Source: Caulochytrium protostelioides
Lineage: Eukaryota; Chytridiomycota; Caulochytriomycetes; Caulochytriales; Caulochytriaceae
Direction: 5' to 3'
Length of the DNA: 64,000 bases
Assembly (NCBI GenBank): GCA_003615045.1
Contig: ML014119.1
Coordinates: forward strand, 186,001 to 250,000
Part shown: in pieces, positions 1 through 9,664 of the stretch
Layout of the letters: every line of letters starts with the position of its first letter
Position numbering within the stretch: position 1 is the stretch's first letter
Position numbers and translations under genes: made by a program
Notes under the pieces: model-generated
The model's database searches: none
Told to the model about the DNA's origin: nothing
Seen by the model: the letters and a program-made list of their open reading frames with translations, nothing else

Positions 1-2826
1 GGCCTCGATCTCGCGGAACCTGCGCCTGATTACTCGCGTGTTTTTAACTTGGTGAGTCAGGATGAGTTCCTCGTCTTTTCCTACCCGTCTGAACGGATTA
101 TGCGATCCCATGGTCTCGATCTCGCGCCTGCCATCGGCAAACCGACACTCGCTCTGTTCACCGCCTCGGACTGGACACGTTGGTGCCATGCCATGCGGTT
201 CTTCCGTCTCCAGTTCCAGATGCGGATGACGGGACGCGATGGCAAGCATGGCAAGGATGAACAGGATGGCGCGGGTGCTTCAGGCCGTGCCGGTGACTAC
301 CGCGATCCGAAATGCGATGCTTTAATCGACTACGAACGTCACCAGCTGCAGCTCGAAGGCATCTTTATCAACAACATGTTGCTATACTGGCATCACCACT
401 TGGGTAGCACCTACGGTCAAGTCCGCGAACTCAAGACGAAGCAACCACGTCGCCAGTTGCCCGAAAGCTTGCTGGCCTCAGGCCGAATTCGCTACCAGGA
501 TCCCGCCGTACAACATCAGCGGACGCCGCCGCGCCCGATCGCGCCCTCCTCCACAGCGACGTCTGTCGCCACAACACCTTCGCGGTTTTACACTGCCTTA
601 GCCGCTCATGCACCGTCTGTTTCATGGACACCCCAAGGGACCGATGCCTCCAACATGACGACGCCGTCATCCTCTTCGGCCGCCACGGCGGTGGACGTGA
701 CCGCCTCGCCGTCGCCATCATCGCATGACGACTTTCCTCGCGAGAGCGTCTGCATACCCTTTGGTCGCTACATATTTTGTGTCACTCAACGTTATGTTGA
801 AGAGAAAAGTACGTCCATGCCCAGCAACCCCGAGAAACAAGCACTAGCAGAGGAAGACGCGCCGTCGCCGCATGACCTTCCTGAGCATACGTCTGCCAAA
901 ACGAGCGCTGCGACCACGACGATGGGCATGGTGCCGACGCCGGCGTCCAGCACGGGGGCTTCGTCACAGCCCGTCGCGGTGGCCCCAATCGACCCTCCGT
1001 CTTTCGGGCCTGACGCGGGGTATGATGTGCATACGGACCTCGGTGGCGGTCCTGACCCGTCGTTTGGCGTGGATCATCACGATCATAGTCTCGCTGACCA
1101 CGGCAAGGATAGCACACGCCATTCGCCTTGGCGGCAGGGACGACAGGAACCTCTCCACGAGGCTAACTTTGCAGGACTGATGGACTCGCTCTCCGTTTCA
1201 GACCGGTCAGGATATCACCAGCCGGCTTACCCGCCGAATCACCCGCCAGGTTATGAGATGCACTCCTTTTCTCTAGATGATCCACCTCCGCGCATGAGTG
1301 CGCCATCGATGGCGCCAAGGCCGATGGTGCGGGGCCCACCGCTTCCATCGATGAGAGCCAGGGCCTCGACACCCCGTCGAGCCGTCCGGCCAGATGGATC
1401 TCCGGAGTGGCGGCCCACGGATCCAACCGACGCGGCGATCCTTCAGCGCTGCCCTGCCCATCCCACGAGCATGGCAACGATGCCCCCCGTGTCCCATGGG
1501 CCGATCATTCCTGATGGCTATCGATTGGCAGAGTTACACGACATGGCCAACGTTCGTCCTTCTCCGCCCCCACATGCGCAGTCGCTCTTATACCCTCCAT
1601 CACATCCCCAGACACTCCATCACCCGCATCAACATTCATATACCCTCGCGCCGGCTCCTGTGCCCCCGTTCTCGCCGATCGCAGCGGATTTACCATCCTA
1701 TCCACACCATTCGCCGCATCCGCATCATCATCTTCACGCACTACCCGCGGCTGATATGTACGCGATGCACGCCGCCCAGCCCGATCCCTGGGACAATGGA
1801 TCGTCGCTGGGCTCCTCGCACAGCGAGTATCCTTCTGTGCCCATGATGAACAAACACCAGCCTGTCCGGCCTTCGCCACTAGCCGGGCCGCCGTCGCACA
1901 TCGGGGGCGATTCCGTTCCAGCGCCGGTACTCCCGCTGACAATGCCGCCACCACCCCAGTTTGGCATCACGTTGCAGTCCGAACCGCTTCCCTCGCCGCA
2001 CCACGTGGGTCCTGTTCCCTACGACACCTCCAAGGCCTACGCCTACGTATACCGGCCAAAACATCATATTGTCCACATGATGCACGTCCCGCCGTCGAAC
2101 CCGTCTCACCCCGCCTCTGCAGCGGCCCACCCTGACCCATCCATCGGGCTTCCCACCCTTCGGCCGACTACACCGCCGCCGCCGCCGCCGTCTTCAGCAG
2201 CAACGCGACCGAATGCCCTGCCGTCGATGGCCGTGAGCAGTGCTGTGCCGCAGCACATGTCGGTTCCTCTCTTTTCGGTGGGCAGTTTGACGCTATCGCC
2301 CCATATGGTCACGCCCACCGAGACGCCGATGGGCACCCCCACAGGCATCACCATGAACATGCCGCTCTCTGCTTCTTCATCGGCCTTCAAGGTATGCGAG
2401 CAGTGCGGAGCATCGAATTCACCTGAATGGCGCCGCGGTCCCCACGGGCTCAAGACGCTGTGCAATGCCTGCGGCCTGCGGTATAGCCGTCTACTGGCGC
2501 GCCACCGGAGCCGCGAAACCTCGTATGCGGCCTCCGTGGCAACTGCCGGAGCCCATGGATCTAGCAACGGCTCGGGTGGTAACCATGCGGGCCCGGGCGG
2601 GGCGATGCATCTCGGTGTGGGCATGGGGAATCTTGGTTTTGGCATGGGCAGCACCAGCCCGGCTCCCCCATCGAGGGGGCCCTCGGCCGGGTCCCCGTCA
2701 ACCTCGACCCTCCAGGGCTATACAGGATACCCCTTTCCGTCGCATCCGAACCCGATTCACAAAGCGCCGGCCAATTATCCGTACGATCACGAGACCTCTT
2801 CTCATCGGCACCGCCTGCATCCATAG
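1..2826 (+). CDS. GATA-type zinc-finger transcription factor, 5' end outside window
   Basis: A DNA-binding transcription factor that would act in the nucleus on GATA sites. The frame is open from base 1, so the true start lies upstream; the first in-frame ATG in the window is at 100. One zinc finger sits near the C-terminus, with Cys at codons 799, 802, 821 and 824 counted from base 1, giving C-X2-C-X18-C-X2-C. The core [10 protein letters not shown] and [10 protein letters not shown] have the 18-residue loop of fungal white-collar-2-type fingers rather than the 17-residue loop of AreA/SRE. The rest is Pro/Ser/His-rich and probably disordered. The first 70 or so codons (around [11 protein letters not shown]) are weakly PAS-like, which would suit a WC-2 homologue, but I cannot confirm this. 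It converges on the next gene, with 172 bp between the stops. Confidence 0.85.
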   Translation, partial: GLDLAEPAPDYSRVFNLVSQDEFLVFSYPSERIMRSHGLDLAPAIGKPTLALFTASDWTRWCHAMRFFRLQFQMRMTGRDGKHGKDEQDGAGASGRAGDYRDPKCDALIDYERHQLQLEGIFINNMLLYWHHHLGSTYGQVRELKTKQPRRQLPESLLASGRIRYQDPAVQHQRTPPRPIAPSSTATSVATTPSRFYTALAAHAPSVSWTPQGTDASNMTTPSSSSAATAVDVTASPSPSSHDDFPRESVCIPFGRYIFCVTQRYVEEKSTSMPSNPEKQALAEEDAPSPHDLPEHTSAKTSAATTTMGMVPTPASSTGASSQPVAVAPIDPPSFGPDAGYDVHTDLGGGPDPSFGVDHHDHSLADHGKDSTRHSPWRQGRQEPLHEANFAGLMDSLSVSDRSGYHQPAYPPNHPPGYEMHSFSLDDPPPRMSAPSMAPRPMVRGPPLPSMRARASTPRRAVRPDGSPEWRPTDPTDAAILQRCPAHPTSMATMPPVSHGPIIPDGYRLAELHDMANVRPSPPPHAQSLLYPPSHPQTLHHPHQHSYTLAPAPVPPFSPIAADLPSYPHHSPHPHHHLHALPAADMYAMHAAQPDPWDNGSSLGSSHSEYPSVPMMNKHQPVRPSPLAGPPSHIGGDSVPAPVLPLTMPPPPQFGITLQSEPLPSPHHVGPVPYDTSKAYAYVYRPKHHIVHMMHVPPSNPSHPASAAAHPDPSIGLPTLRPTTPPPPPPSSAATRPNALPSMAVSSAVPQHMSVPLFSVGSLTLSPHMVTPTETPMGTPTGITMNMPLSASSSAFKVCEQCGASNSPEWRRGPHGLKTLCNACGLRYSRLLARHRSRETSYAASVATAGAHGSSNGSGGNHAGPGGAMHLGVGMGNLGFGMGSTSPAPPSRGPSAGSPSTSTLQGYTGYPFPSHPNPIHKAPANYPYDHETSSHRHRLHP

Positions 2827-2998
2827 CACGGCGGACGATGTGGTGTCAAGCGCGCGTGGATCCGGGCGAAGCGACCTTTCTCGTATGTATATGTATCGCA
2901 TGGGTCTGGGGTCCTTTTTCAACGACCGCCGACTCTTATTTTATCTATACTAGCATCGTGAGACCGCCCCGTGGCAGCAGGCCTTCCCCGGGTGGCCC

Positions 2999-5038
2999 CT
3001 ACGATGATGCGGCCGCGTCATCTCCCTTAAAGTAGACCGTGCGGAACTCGGGTGGCGGCGGCGCCGGGATGGCCGCCGCGTCGGCCTCAGCCGCAGCGGG
3101 CGATGGCGACGCAGCAGTGGCGGTGGCGGTGACCGACGGTGTACCGGGCCAGGGCCCGCGCTCATGGGCCGGCAGCTTCTCCATCGTCACGAGCCAGCGG
3201 CTCCAGCGACCGAACGGCTGGCAGCTGCAGCTGACCTCGCGCAGCCAGGGGTGCGTCGGCACCGACACGACGCCGCGCAGTTCGTCCGCATCGGCCTCGG
3301 GCTCGGTCTCGCCCGCCGCGTCCGGCTTCGTCGTCTTGTGGGACTTCTTGGGTGCCAATGCCGATGGCGCACCCGCGGACGCCGCGGCCGTCGGCGCGGC
3401 GACAGCGGTGTCCGACGGCGGAGTGTCCGACGCGTCCGGGATCAGCGATGCAAACATGTTGCTGCGGTGGCGGCCGTCTGGCTTCATGCTCAGAGCCTCC
3501 AGCTTCTCGGCCAATGCATCCGTGGCCGCGGGAGCGGACGCCGTTCCGGCACCCGTTGCTTGCGGCGAGGGAAGCGTCGTCGCCGCGGCCTGGCGCGCCG
3601 CGGCCATGCGCGCCTGGCAGAGCGGGTGCCGCTCAAAGGTCGCGTTCAGGGCTGGCAGCCAGTAGACGAGACGGCCGCCGTCCACCAGCATCTCGGCCGC
3701 AAACGACACGAGGTCCGCCATCACGGCGTGCAGCGGGTACGGCCGCACGTCCGGATACCGCGGCGTGCCGTCCGGCTTGAAGGCGTGGATACCCTCCGCA
3801 GGCATCGGGCGGTCGGCCACCGCGTCGCGGCCGATCTGCTTGGCGCCCGCGCGCACGCCGTACGGCGGGTCGGTCACGATCGCGTCCCAGATGCCGGCGC
3901 GTACGTGAGAGCGGCGCCACGCGTGGTGCGCCATGTCGCACACGAGCAGGTCGCCGAGCAGCGGCGAGAGGTGGTACTGCTCCATGTTGGATCGGATGCT
4001 CTTCTCGGCGCGGGCCTTCGCGTCGCGCGGCGCGTGCGGGCCCACCTGACGCGCCAGCACGCGGTGGCCCTCAGGCCCCGTCGAGCCGCGCATCTGCCGA
4101 CCGTCGATGTCCGAGCCGAACACGAGCCCGCCCTGGGCCGCGACACCGACAAGCGTCGAGCCGGTGCCCGCGAAGGGGTCGAGCGTCATGGTGCCGGCGC
4201 GCACAAGACCCTGGTTCGCCATGAGGAGCGCGAGCTCGGCATCCATGGATGTCGTGCCGATGTAGCGGCGACGTTTGAGCTCGTAGTGCGTGATGCGGTG
4301 CCGGGCGCCGTTGGCCACATGGCGGCCATACCACACGCGCTCCAGGAAGGGCAGCGGCGGCGGCGGACCCGTGCACAGGCCCGTCGTCAGGGTCCGCGCC
4401 ATCAGGATCTGCTCCTGCTCGGGTTTGGTCAAAAACCAGGCGACCGTGTAGACGATTTCGGGGGTCTTGAGATCGATCGGGCCGAGCATGTTGGAGAAAC
4501 CAAAGGACTCGATGAGGGAGACGCGCTCGCGCTGCGTCAGAGTATGGCCATAGGGCGTGATATCATACTTGAAGCGGCTGTGGCGGAACGGCGCCCAGCG
4601 GTCGGGTCCAGCCTCCAGGGTTTGGCGCAGCGTCTCGCACGTCTCGCTGGTCGCCCACAGCGCCATGATGGATTTGACGAGGATCGCACGGCGGACCAGC
4701 TTGGCAGCCGCCGCATCGTCGGCCACATGGACGACCACGAAGGGCACGTCCGGGTGCAGCGAACCCGCGTCATAGAAGATCGGCACCTGCTCCACGCGAG
4801 ACAGCGATTCCAGCTCTATCAAAGAGGATCGCGCCGCAGTTCGTACAGCATCGCATAAAGCAAAGAGAATGGATGAGCGCATCGTGTGACTAGGCGAAGC
4901 TTCATAAGGATACGTGATCAGGCCGTTACCGGGAATGCGGAACTCGGTATGGTACTGGGCGAACTGAATCAGGTACGGCTGAGTGCCGGCCGGGGCCGCG
5001 CCCGCGCCCGCATCGGCGTCCCGGCCCTTACTCGACAT
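2999..5038 (-). CDS. TRM11: tRNA (guanine-10-N2)-methyltransferase catalytic subunit, Trm11/TRMT11-like
   Basis: Predicted to methylate N2 of G10 in tRNA using S-adenosylmethionine, acting with the Trm112 partner. The start is the ATG at 5038 (MSSKGRDAD, 679 residues); the frame extends 8 codons upstream but only to a GTG. The SAM-binding motif DPFAGTGS is at about residues 287-294, the acidic SDID at 309-312, and the catalytic DPPYGVRAG at about 390-398, typical of N2-G/N6-A methyltransferases. The N-terminal 150 residues match the Trm11 N-terminal region in style. At 679 residues it is well above the usual 430-460. The excess is an Ala/Pro-rich insertion after the catalytic core (about residues 470-600), probably disordered, and the C-terminal segment beyond it (PWLREVSCSCQPFGRW) is again folded-like. 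Confidence 0.9.
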   Translation of the reverse strand: MSSKGRDADAGAGAAPAGTQPYLIQFAQYHTEFRIPGNGLITYPYEASPSHTMRSSILFALCDAVRTAARSSLIELESLSRVEQVPIFYDAGSLHPDVPFVVVHVADDAAAAKLVRRAILVKSIMALWATSETCETLRQTLEAGPDRWAPFRHSRFKYDITPYGHTLTQRERVSLIESFGFSNMLGPIDLKTPEIVYTVAWFLTKPEQEQILMARTLTTGLCTGPPPPLPFLERVWYGRHVANGARHRITHYELKRRRYIGTTSMDAELALLMANQGLVRAGTMTLDPFAGTGSTLVGVAAQGGLVFGSDIDGRQMRGSTGPEGHRVLARQVGPHAPRDAKARAEKSIRSNMEQYHLSPLLGDLLVCDMAHHAWRRSHVRAGIWDAIVTDPPYGVRAGAKQIGRDAVADRPMPAEGIHAFKPDGTPRYPDVRPYPLHAVMADLVSFAAEMLVDGGRLVYWLPALNATFERHPLCQARMAAARQAAATTLPSPQATGAGTASAPAATDALAEKLEALSMKPDGRHRSNMFASLIPDASDTPPSDTAVAAPTAAASAGAPSALAPKKSHKTTKPDAAGETEPEADADELRGVVSVPTHPWLREVSCSCQPFGRWSRWLVTMEKLPAHERGPWPGTPSVTATATAASPSPAAAEADAAAIPAPPPPEFRTVYFKGDDAAASS

Positions 5039-5496
5039 GGCGGGAAGGATCAGCGATCCCACGCGTGACCAGCTCGAGCAGAATGGACGGGAGGCAAGGA
5101 GGCAAGGATCGGCGACAGGGCGATTGACAACAACGCGGGCTGTTCTCTATGTCTCTATCGGAACGAATGTAGACAGATGAAGGATACGATGAAAGAAGCG
5201 AGAGGCGGAGTTTTCGTGTCGGAGTTCACCATTGGGCCCGATGACTCCCACAAGCCTTCACGACGGAAAAACACACTATGTGTCGACAACACCACGGATG
5301 ATCGCCCAAGACCCATTCTACCCGCCCGCGCACGTGGCATCGTGACACTTCGGCGAATGCCATCGTGCTGCGGATGGCACTTGAGGATTAGCGGCATAGG
5401 ACGAGACGTCGCCAGCCCGCGAGACATCGGTCAACGGCTGCCGCGGCGGTACTAAGCACCCCGCCCCGCAAAAACTCAGCCACGCTTCCGCGACCA
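5039..5496. other. Intergenic, no gene seen
   Basis: Upstream of TRM11 and of the Fanzor relic. The frames are short and unconvincing. A run TATATATA at 5553-5560 lies just inside the relic and is more likely chance or decay than a promoter. The left boundary of the mobile element could lie here but I see no terminal repeat. Confidence 0.4.
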
Positions 5497-6867
5497 ATGG
5501 CTAACATGATTCCGCAGTCTTCAGGGCCCTCCTTGAGCGCCGAGATAGTCATTATATATAGCCTCTGCCTGGTGCTCCACGGTCTCCTGACAGAGCTCAA
5601 GCGGGTGGCCTGCAACCTCAAGACCCTCAAGGCCATGACCCCGCGAGAGAGGTGGGTGGCCACCCTGGCGTTCCGCAAGCGGGAAGGCGAGGACCACACG
5701 TTCACGGAACCGTCGACACTGACGGGACGAGCATGTGCGTCCACTTCGTGCGAAAGAAGTAGGTGGCCGACGTCGTGCCGATTGTCAGGGCGACCCCCGG
5801 AGCCACGAGCCCCTTGCTCGTCAGCCCGGATCTGGCGGAGCAGCCTCCGGAAGACGACCCGCCTCAGACCAAGCACCCTCCGGCAGGCAACCTGGATCAG
5901 GCCGAGCATCCCCCGGGAGCTAGCGCTCCTCTGACCGAATACCCCCGGGAGACGATACCAATCAGACTAAGAACCTCTTGGCAAAGAGTCTAGATCACAA
6001 TTGCATCATCGGGAACGACCCGGGCCGCACCAACATCTTATATATGGTCATGGTGGAGCCCAAAGGCCGGGTCGTCAGCTGGCGACTCAGTCGAAGGCTA
6101 TACTATGTGAAAGCCGGCATGAAAGCCGCCCAAAAGCAGTCAGAGACGTGGCAGCGCCATTTGAAAGAGTCGCTGCTGCGGCTGTCAGAGGTCAGCATCA
6201 AAGGCGCAGCGCTCGCTGCGCACCATCGCTTCCTGGAGGTGTGGCTCGCCACGTATGAGCCGCTGTGGGTCGAGTTCATGAAGCCGCGCTGGGCACACCA
6301 GCGCCTGCGATTGTTAAGCGGCAAGCAGGACGTGTTTGCCAAGGTCATAAACCGCGTCGCCAACGAGGCCACAGAGATGGCGCCCGTCGTCGCTGAAGTG
6401 GTGATCGCCTATGGGGCCTCCAAGTTTGCCCTAGCAGCGAGGGGGGGATTGCCGTTCCAACGGCTGGGGTATCCAAGGCGTGCGTCCAGCGGATCCGCAC
6501 CGTCCTGGTCGAGGTCTTCCGGACGACCCAGATGCATGCCGAGACGAGTAAGATCCTGACCAAGATATAAACCCGGGACCCGAGGAAGGTCCCGATCTCT
6601 TGCACGTCCAGGGAGGGCGCCCGCCCGACCGAGCCAACCCGGGTGTACGCCCAGACAAATGTAGTCCGGAAACCCGGTCAACGCTGGCGCCAAGGGATCG
6701 TGGTCCGAGGGTTGCTGTGGTATGAAGCCGCCCCCGGCAATGAAGCCACCCACAGCACGTTTGTGAACCGCGATCTCCGTGCCGCGTTGAACATCCGACG
6801 CTCTCTAGCCTCACCCGCCAGACCGGAGGCGCTGTGCCGCAACCTCGAGCAAACCAGGTTGCAGTAG
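5497..6867 (+). pseudogene. Fanzor (eukaryotic TnpB/IS605-OrfB-like) RNA-guided nuclease, decayed copy 1
   Basis: Remains of a Fanzor nuclease gene spread over three frames. The order fits the family: a pre-RuvC strand (TVDTDGTSMCVHFVRKK) at 5709-5759; RuvC-I with Asp in GNDPGRTNIL near 6010-6040; a long helical stretch (YYVKAG ... LWVEFMKPRW ... GKQDVFAK) to about 6345; VVIAYGASKFA near 6398-6430; and RuvC-III with Asp in FVNRDLRAALNI near 6761-6796. Breaks: a -1 shift at 5703, an in-frame TAG at 5760-5762, further shifts near 5980 and 6455, and an in-frame TAA at 6568-6570. The usual zinc-ribbon Cys after GLLW is absent here (GLLWYEA), although copy 3 keeps LLWCD. The RuvC-II Glu in the DEFRTS-like site appears to be replaced (EVFRTT). 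The N-terminal part is unclear and the ATG at 5497 is only the start of the open stretch. Family assignment rests on motif order and on matches to two other fragments in this window. Confidence 0.8.
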
Positions 6868-6956
6868 GGTCGGCAAAGTTATCCGATACTGAACCGAATG
6901 CGCGTCTGCTTCGGGGGGACCCCTAGGGGGCACCAAGATTGGTGTGCGCATTACGT
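6868..6956 (+). repeat. Fanzor copy 1 conserved 3' noncoding tail, candidate guide-RNA scaffold
   Basis: Immediately after the relic's TAG (6865-6867), about 90 bp aligns with the sequence following copy 3 (26971-27054). Shared blocks are ATCCG, ACTGAACCGAA, a G-run followed by CCCT, GGCACCA and GGTG-GCGCA. The sequence can fold locally (GGGG...CCCC and GGTG/CACC pairings). In TnpB and Fanzor elements the omega-RNA overlaps the 3' end of the gene and runs to the element's right end, so the position fits. The function is inference; what I see is the conservation. Confidence 0.5.
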
Positions 6957-6991
6957 CAGTATATGAACGAGCGCGTTAAACTCAATATACG

Positions 6992-9664
6992 TTAGTATTT
7001 GGAAAAGAGACCGCTGACAAGTTCTTGAATCTGGGCCCGCGTATACTTGATGTACTTTTCGGGCGTTTTTGAAAACTCAATCGTCGTGTAGCGGTCGTAG
7101 AAACGCTGGTAGACGGGGAGCAGCGTGCGCTGCACCTCGGTGAGGACCTGGGCGCGCAGCGCGGGCTCGGCGATCGTTGCCGCCGACTGGCTCTTGATAA
7201 TGTCGTCAAACTGGTCATTGAATGTCTTCCATGCTTCCTTGATCGTGCCACGCTGCGGCTTCGATAAGGTTTTGGTGCCCTGCACGAAGTGCTGGTCCAG
7301 CAGAACATCCAGGATCGGCTTCCACGTATCCAAATAGGCATTCTGCCAGCGTGCCGTTTCCTTCTGTGCCTCGGCCACGACCTTGGCCTCGACGACACTC
7401 GCGAGCGGCCCTTCAAAAAGCTGCTTGTGGATGAAGTGGAAGTTGTTCAGCAGAAACAGCATCGCGAGGGTCGTGCGCTTATAGGCACGGCTCTTGACCA
7501 TCAAGCTCATTGCGAGCGCCGACAGCATCTCGATGCAGAACGCCGTGAACGTCGGGACTTGCACCGAGCGCTTCGTCATTTCATGCGGCGTACCGCGGCC
7601 GTGCGACATGACCGCATCGGTGCCGCCACCGGTGAGAGCCCCGTCGCTCGAGCGATGCACGTCGTTGCCGCCGCCGCCACTCGAGCTGGAGGTGCCAAGC
7701 TGCGTGCTCCAGTCCGAGAGTACGCTGCCGGAGCTCATGCCCACCGACGCGGCGGTCGCACCGTGACCGCTCGCGCCCATACTACCCGTGGGCAGGACAT
7801 ACTTGACCAGAATCGGCCCCCCGCCCTCCTGCAGAAGCGCCGCCATCGCGGGCTGGTACTCGACGAGCCGGCGCAGCGTATTCAGCGCAACGCTTGTCAT
7901 TTCGTGAACAATGGCGTCCGGCGCGGTGGCCGTCGCGCGGCTGCCCTGGGACTCCTGCACGACGCTGTCGTAGAGCCGCGGAAAGAACTCGATGGCAGTC
8001 CGTTTCGCCAGCCCGATCAGCTCAAACCACTCCAGCCCGAGGGCCGCGGCTGCCGTGATGATCCCGTGATAGGCTTTCGAGAGCGTGGATAGGCCCTGGA
8101 TGACGTCCAGCAGCATATAGATGTCGGTGAACTCGGCCTTCTCAAGCGCCCGGCGCGTCCGCTGGATGGTCGACCGCATGAACGCGAGCAGCTGCGTCAT
8201 GCACGGCGTGATGGCCAGCACAAACGAGTCCGGCACCGCAGCTTTCGGTAGCACGCGCTGCGCAAGCTCCCGTTCCGCGCGGAAGAAGGGCATCGCGAAC
8301 GCCGCGATCGCAACCAGCGGACTAGTGCCGCGCTCATAGATGAGCGAGCGCTGCGCGTCAATGTCTTTAGCATACTGCAGGCTCGGGCCAAGCAAGCGCT
8401 GCAAAGCGGCGCCCCGCACGTCCGTGTAAGTTTTAGTATAGCTGACCGCCAGCGGGCCCAGCCCGAGGCTCGTGGCGCCGTCCACGGCGTCGACGTCGCT
8501 AAAGGTGATGAGTTCGGTCGTGACGGTCTCGGCATCACGAACAATCGCCACATCGGGCGGCGACGGCGACGGCGGCACGACGGCGTTCGGCGGGTAGTTC
8601 GCGGGGATGGGCGGCGGCTGCGTCCCGTTCGATCCCGTGGAGCCCGGCGGCGGCGGCTTGCTGCCTTCCCGGCCCGTGACGATGGGCGCCGGCAACGCTG
8701 GATTGGGCTCAGCCGTCGTCGTTGTCGCCACGGCGTTCTTGGCCGCCGGGACCGTCACGAGCAGATAGCTGATGGCGGCCTTGATGTTGGTGTTGAGCGG
8801 ACCACCAGGCTGCGTGACCGTTGCTGCGGGCGTCCCCGCAGGCAAGCCCAAGAACGCTTCCACAGGAAGCAGCTGAGGCGCCGGTCGTGCCGCGGCCGCC
8901 GCGGTTGCTTCACTGCCAGCACCTGCCATCGTCGTCGTTGTCGTTGTCGCCGCCGACGCTGTCGTATTAGATGCCACATGCTGGCTAGTGCTCTGAGTGC
9001 AGAGCTCGATTATCAGACTGCGGAAGAGCTGATTCAAGGCGACGCTCGCTTTGCGCAGCACCTCGCGGAGGGCTTGGACACCGCGCTCAGACGATTTATA
9101 TGGTGACGCTTGCAGGAAGAGCAGCGCGGATTTGGTTTCTTCGAGGACATTCAGGTACTCTACAAGGTCGGTGCGGGCGGGGGCTTTCGCGAGCTGCGGC
9201 TCGACCTTTGCCGCGAGATCCAAATACGCCAGCACCTGGCCGACCTGGTTGAGGGCCTTAGAGATGTTGTCTTTGCCACGCGTCAGGCTCTGCGTGGCGC
9301 TGTGGATCGGAATGATACTCTGCTCCAGGTTCTCCAAGCGATGGTCGAACGAGTTGATCATCGCATTGATTTTGTCATTGAGCCAGATACTTTTTGTCAG
9401 GTTTTCCTGCAATACTTCGACTTCCAGCAAATCGTTCTCCAACAACCGCTCCAGCTCGCGTCGCGACTCTTCTTTGGCCTTCATTTGCGCCGCATTCAAA
9501 TGGCCTGCATGGCCCGCGTGGCTGGCCCGCGTCGGTGATCTACCAGCAAGCACATAAGAAGTCAATGATGAGCAAGACGTACACCGTAGACTCTATCGAT
9601 TCACAGCGATATCGCATGAAACAAAGACGAGGAGTCATCAAACTCACCCTTCAGAGGCAGCCAT
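6992..9664 (-). CDS. EXO70: Exocyst complex subunit Exo70, two exons
   Basis: Subunit of the exocyst, which tethers secretory vesicles to the plasma membrane; Exo70 binds phosphoinositides and Rho GTPases. Gene model: exon 1 is 9664-9648 (17 nt, MAASE plus two bases), the intron is 9647-9540 (108 bp, GTGAGT...GGTAG), and exon 2 is 9539-6992. The splice gives GGA-TCA-CCG, joining the downstream frame exactly; without it the first ATG would be at 9484. The product is 854 residues. The N-terminal coiled coil (ENLTKSIWLNDKINAMINSF, RLENLEQSIIPIHSATQSL) and the C-terminal PEKYIKYTRAQIQELVSGLF are diagnostic of the family. It is longer than the usual 620-700 residues because of a low-complexity Ala/Pro/Thr insertion at about residues 195-360 and a Gly/Ser-rich one near 620-660. 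Confidence 0.92.

Noticed and set aside
51-56. GTGAGT as a 5' splice site in the GATA gene
   Set aside because: The reading frame continues without a stop on both sides and I see no matching acceptor that improves the protein.
3164-4858. 564-codon plus-strand frame opposite TRM11
   Set aside because: Antisense shadow; Arg-rich and motif-free.
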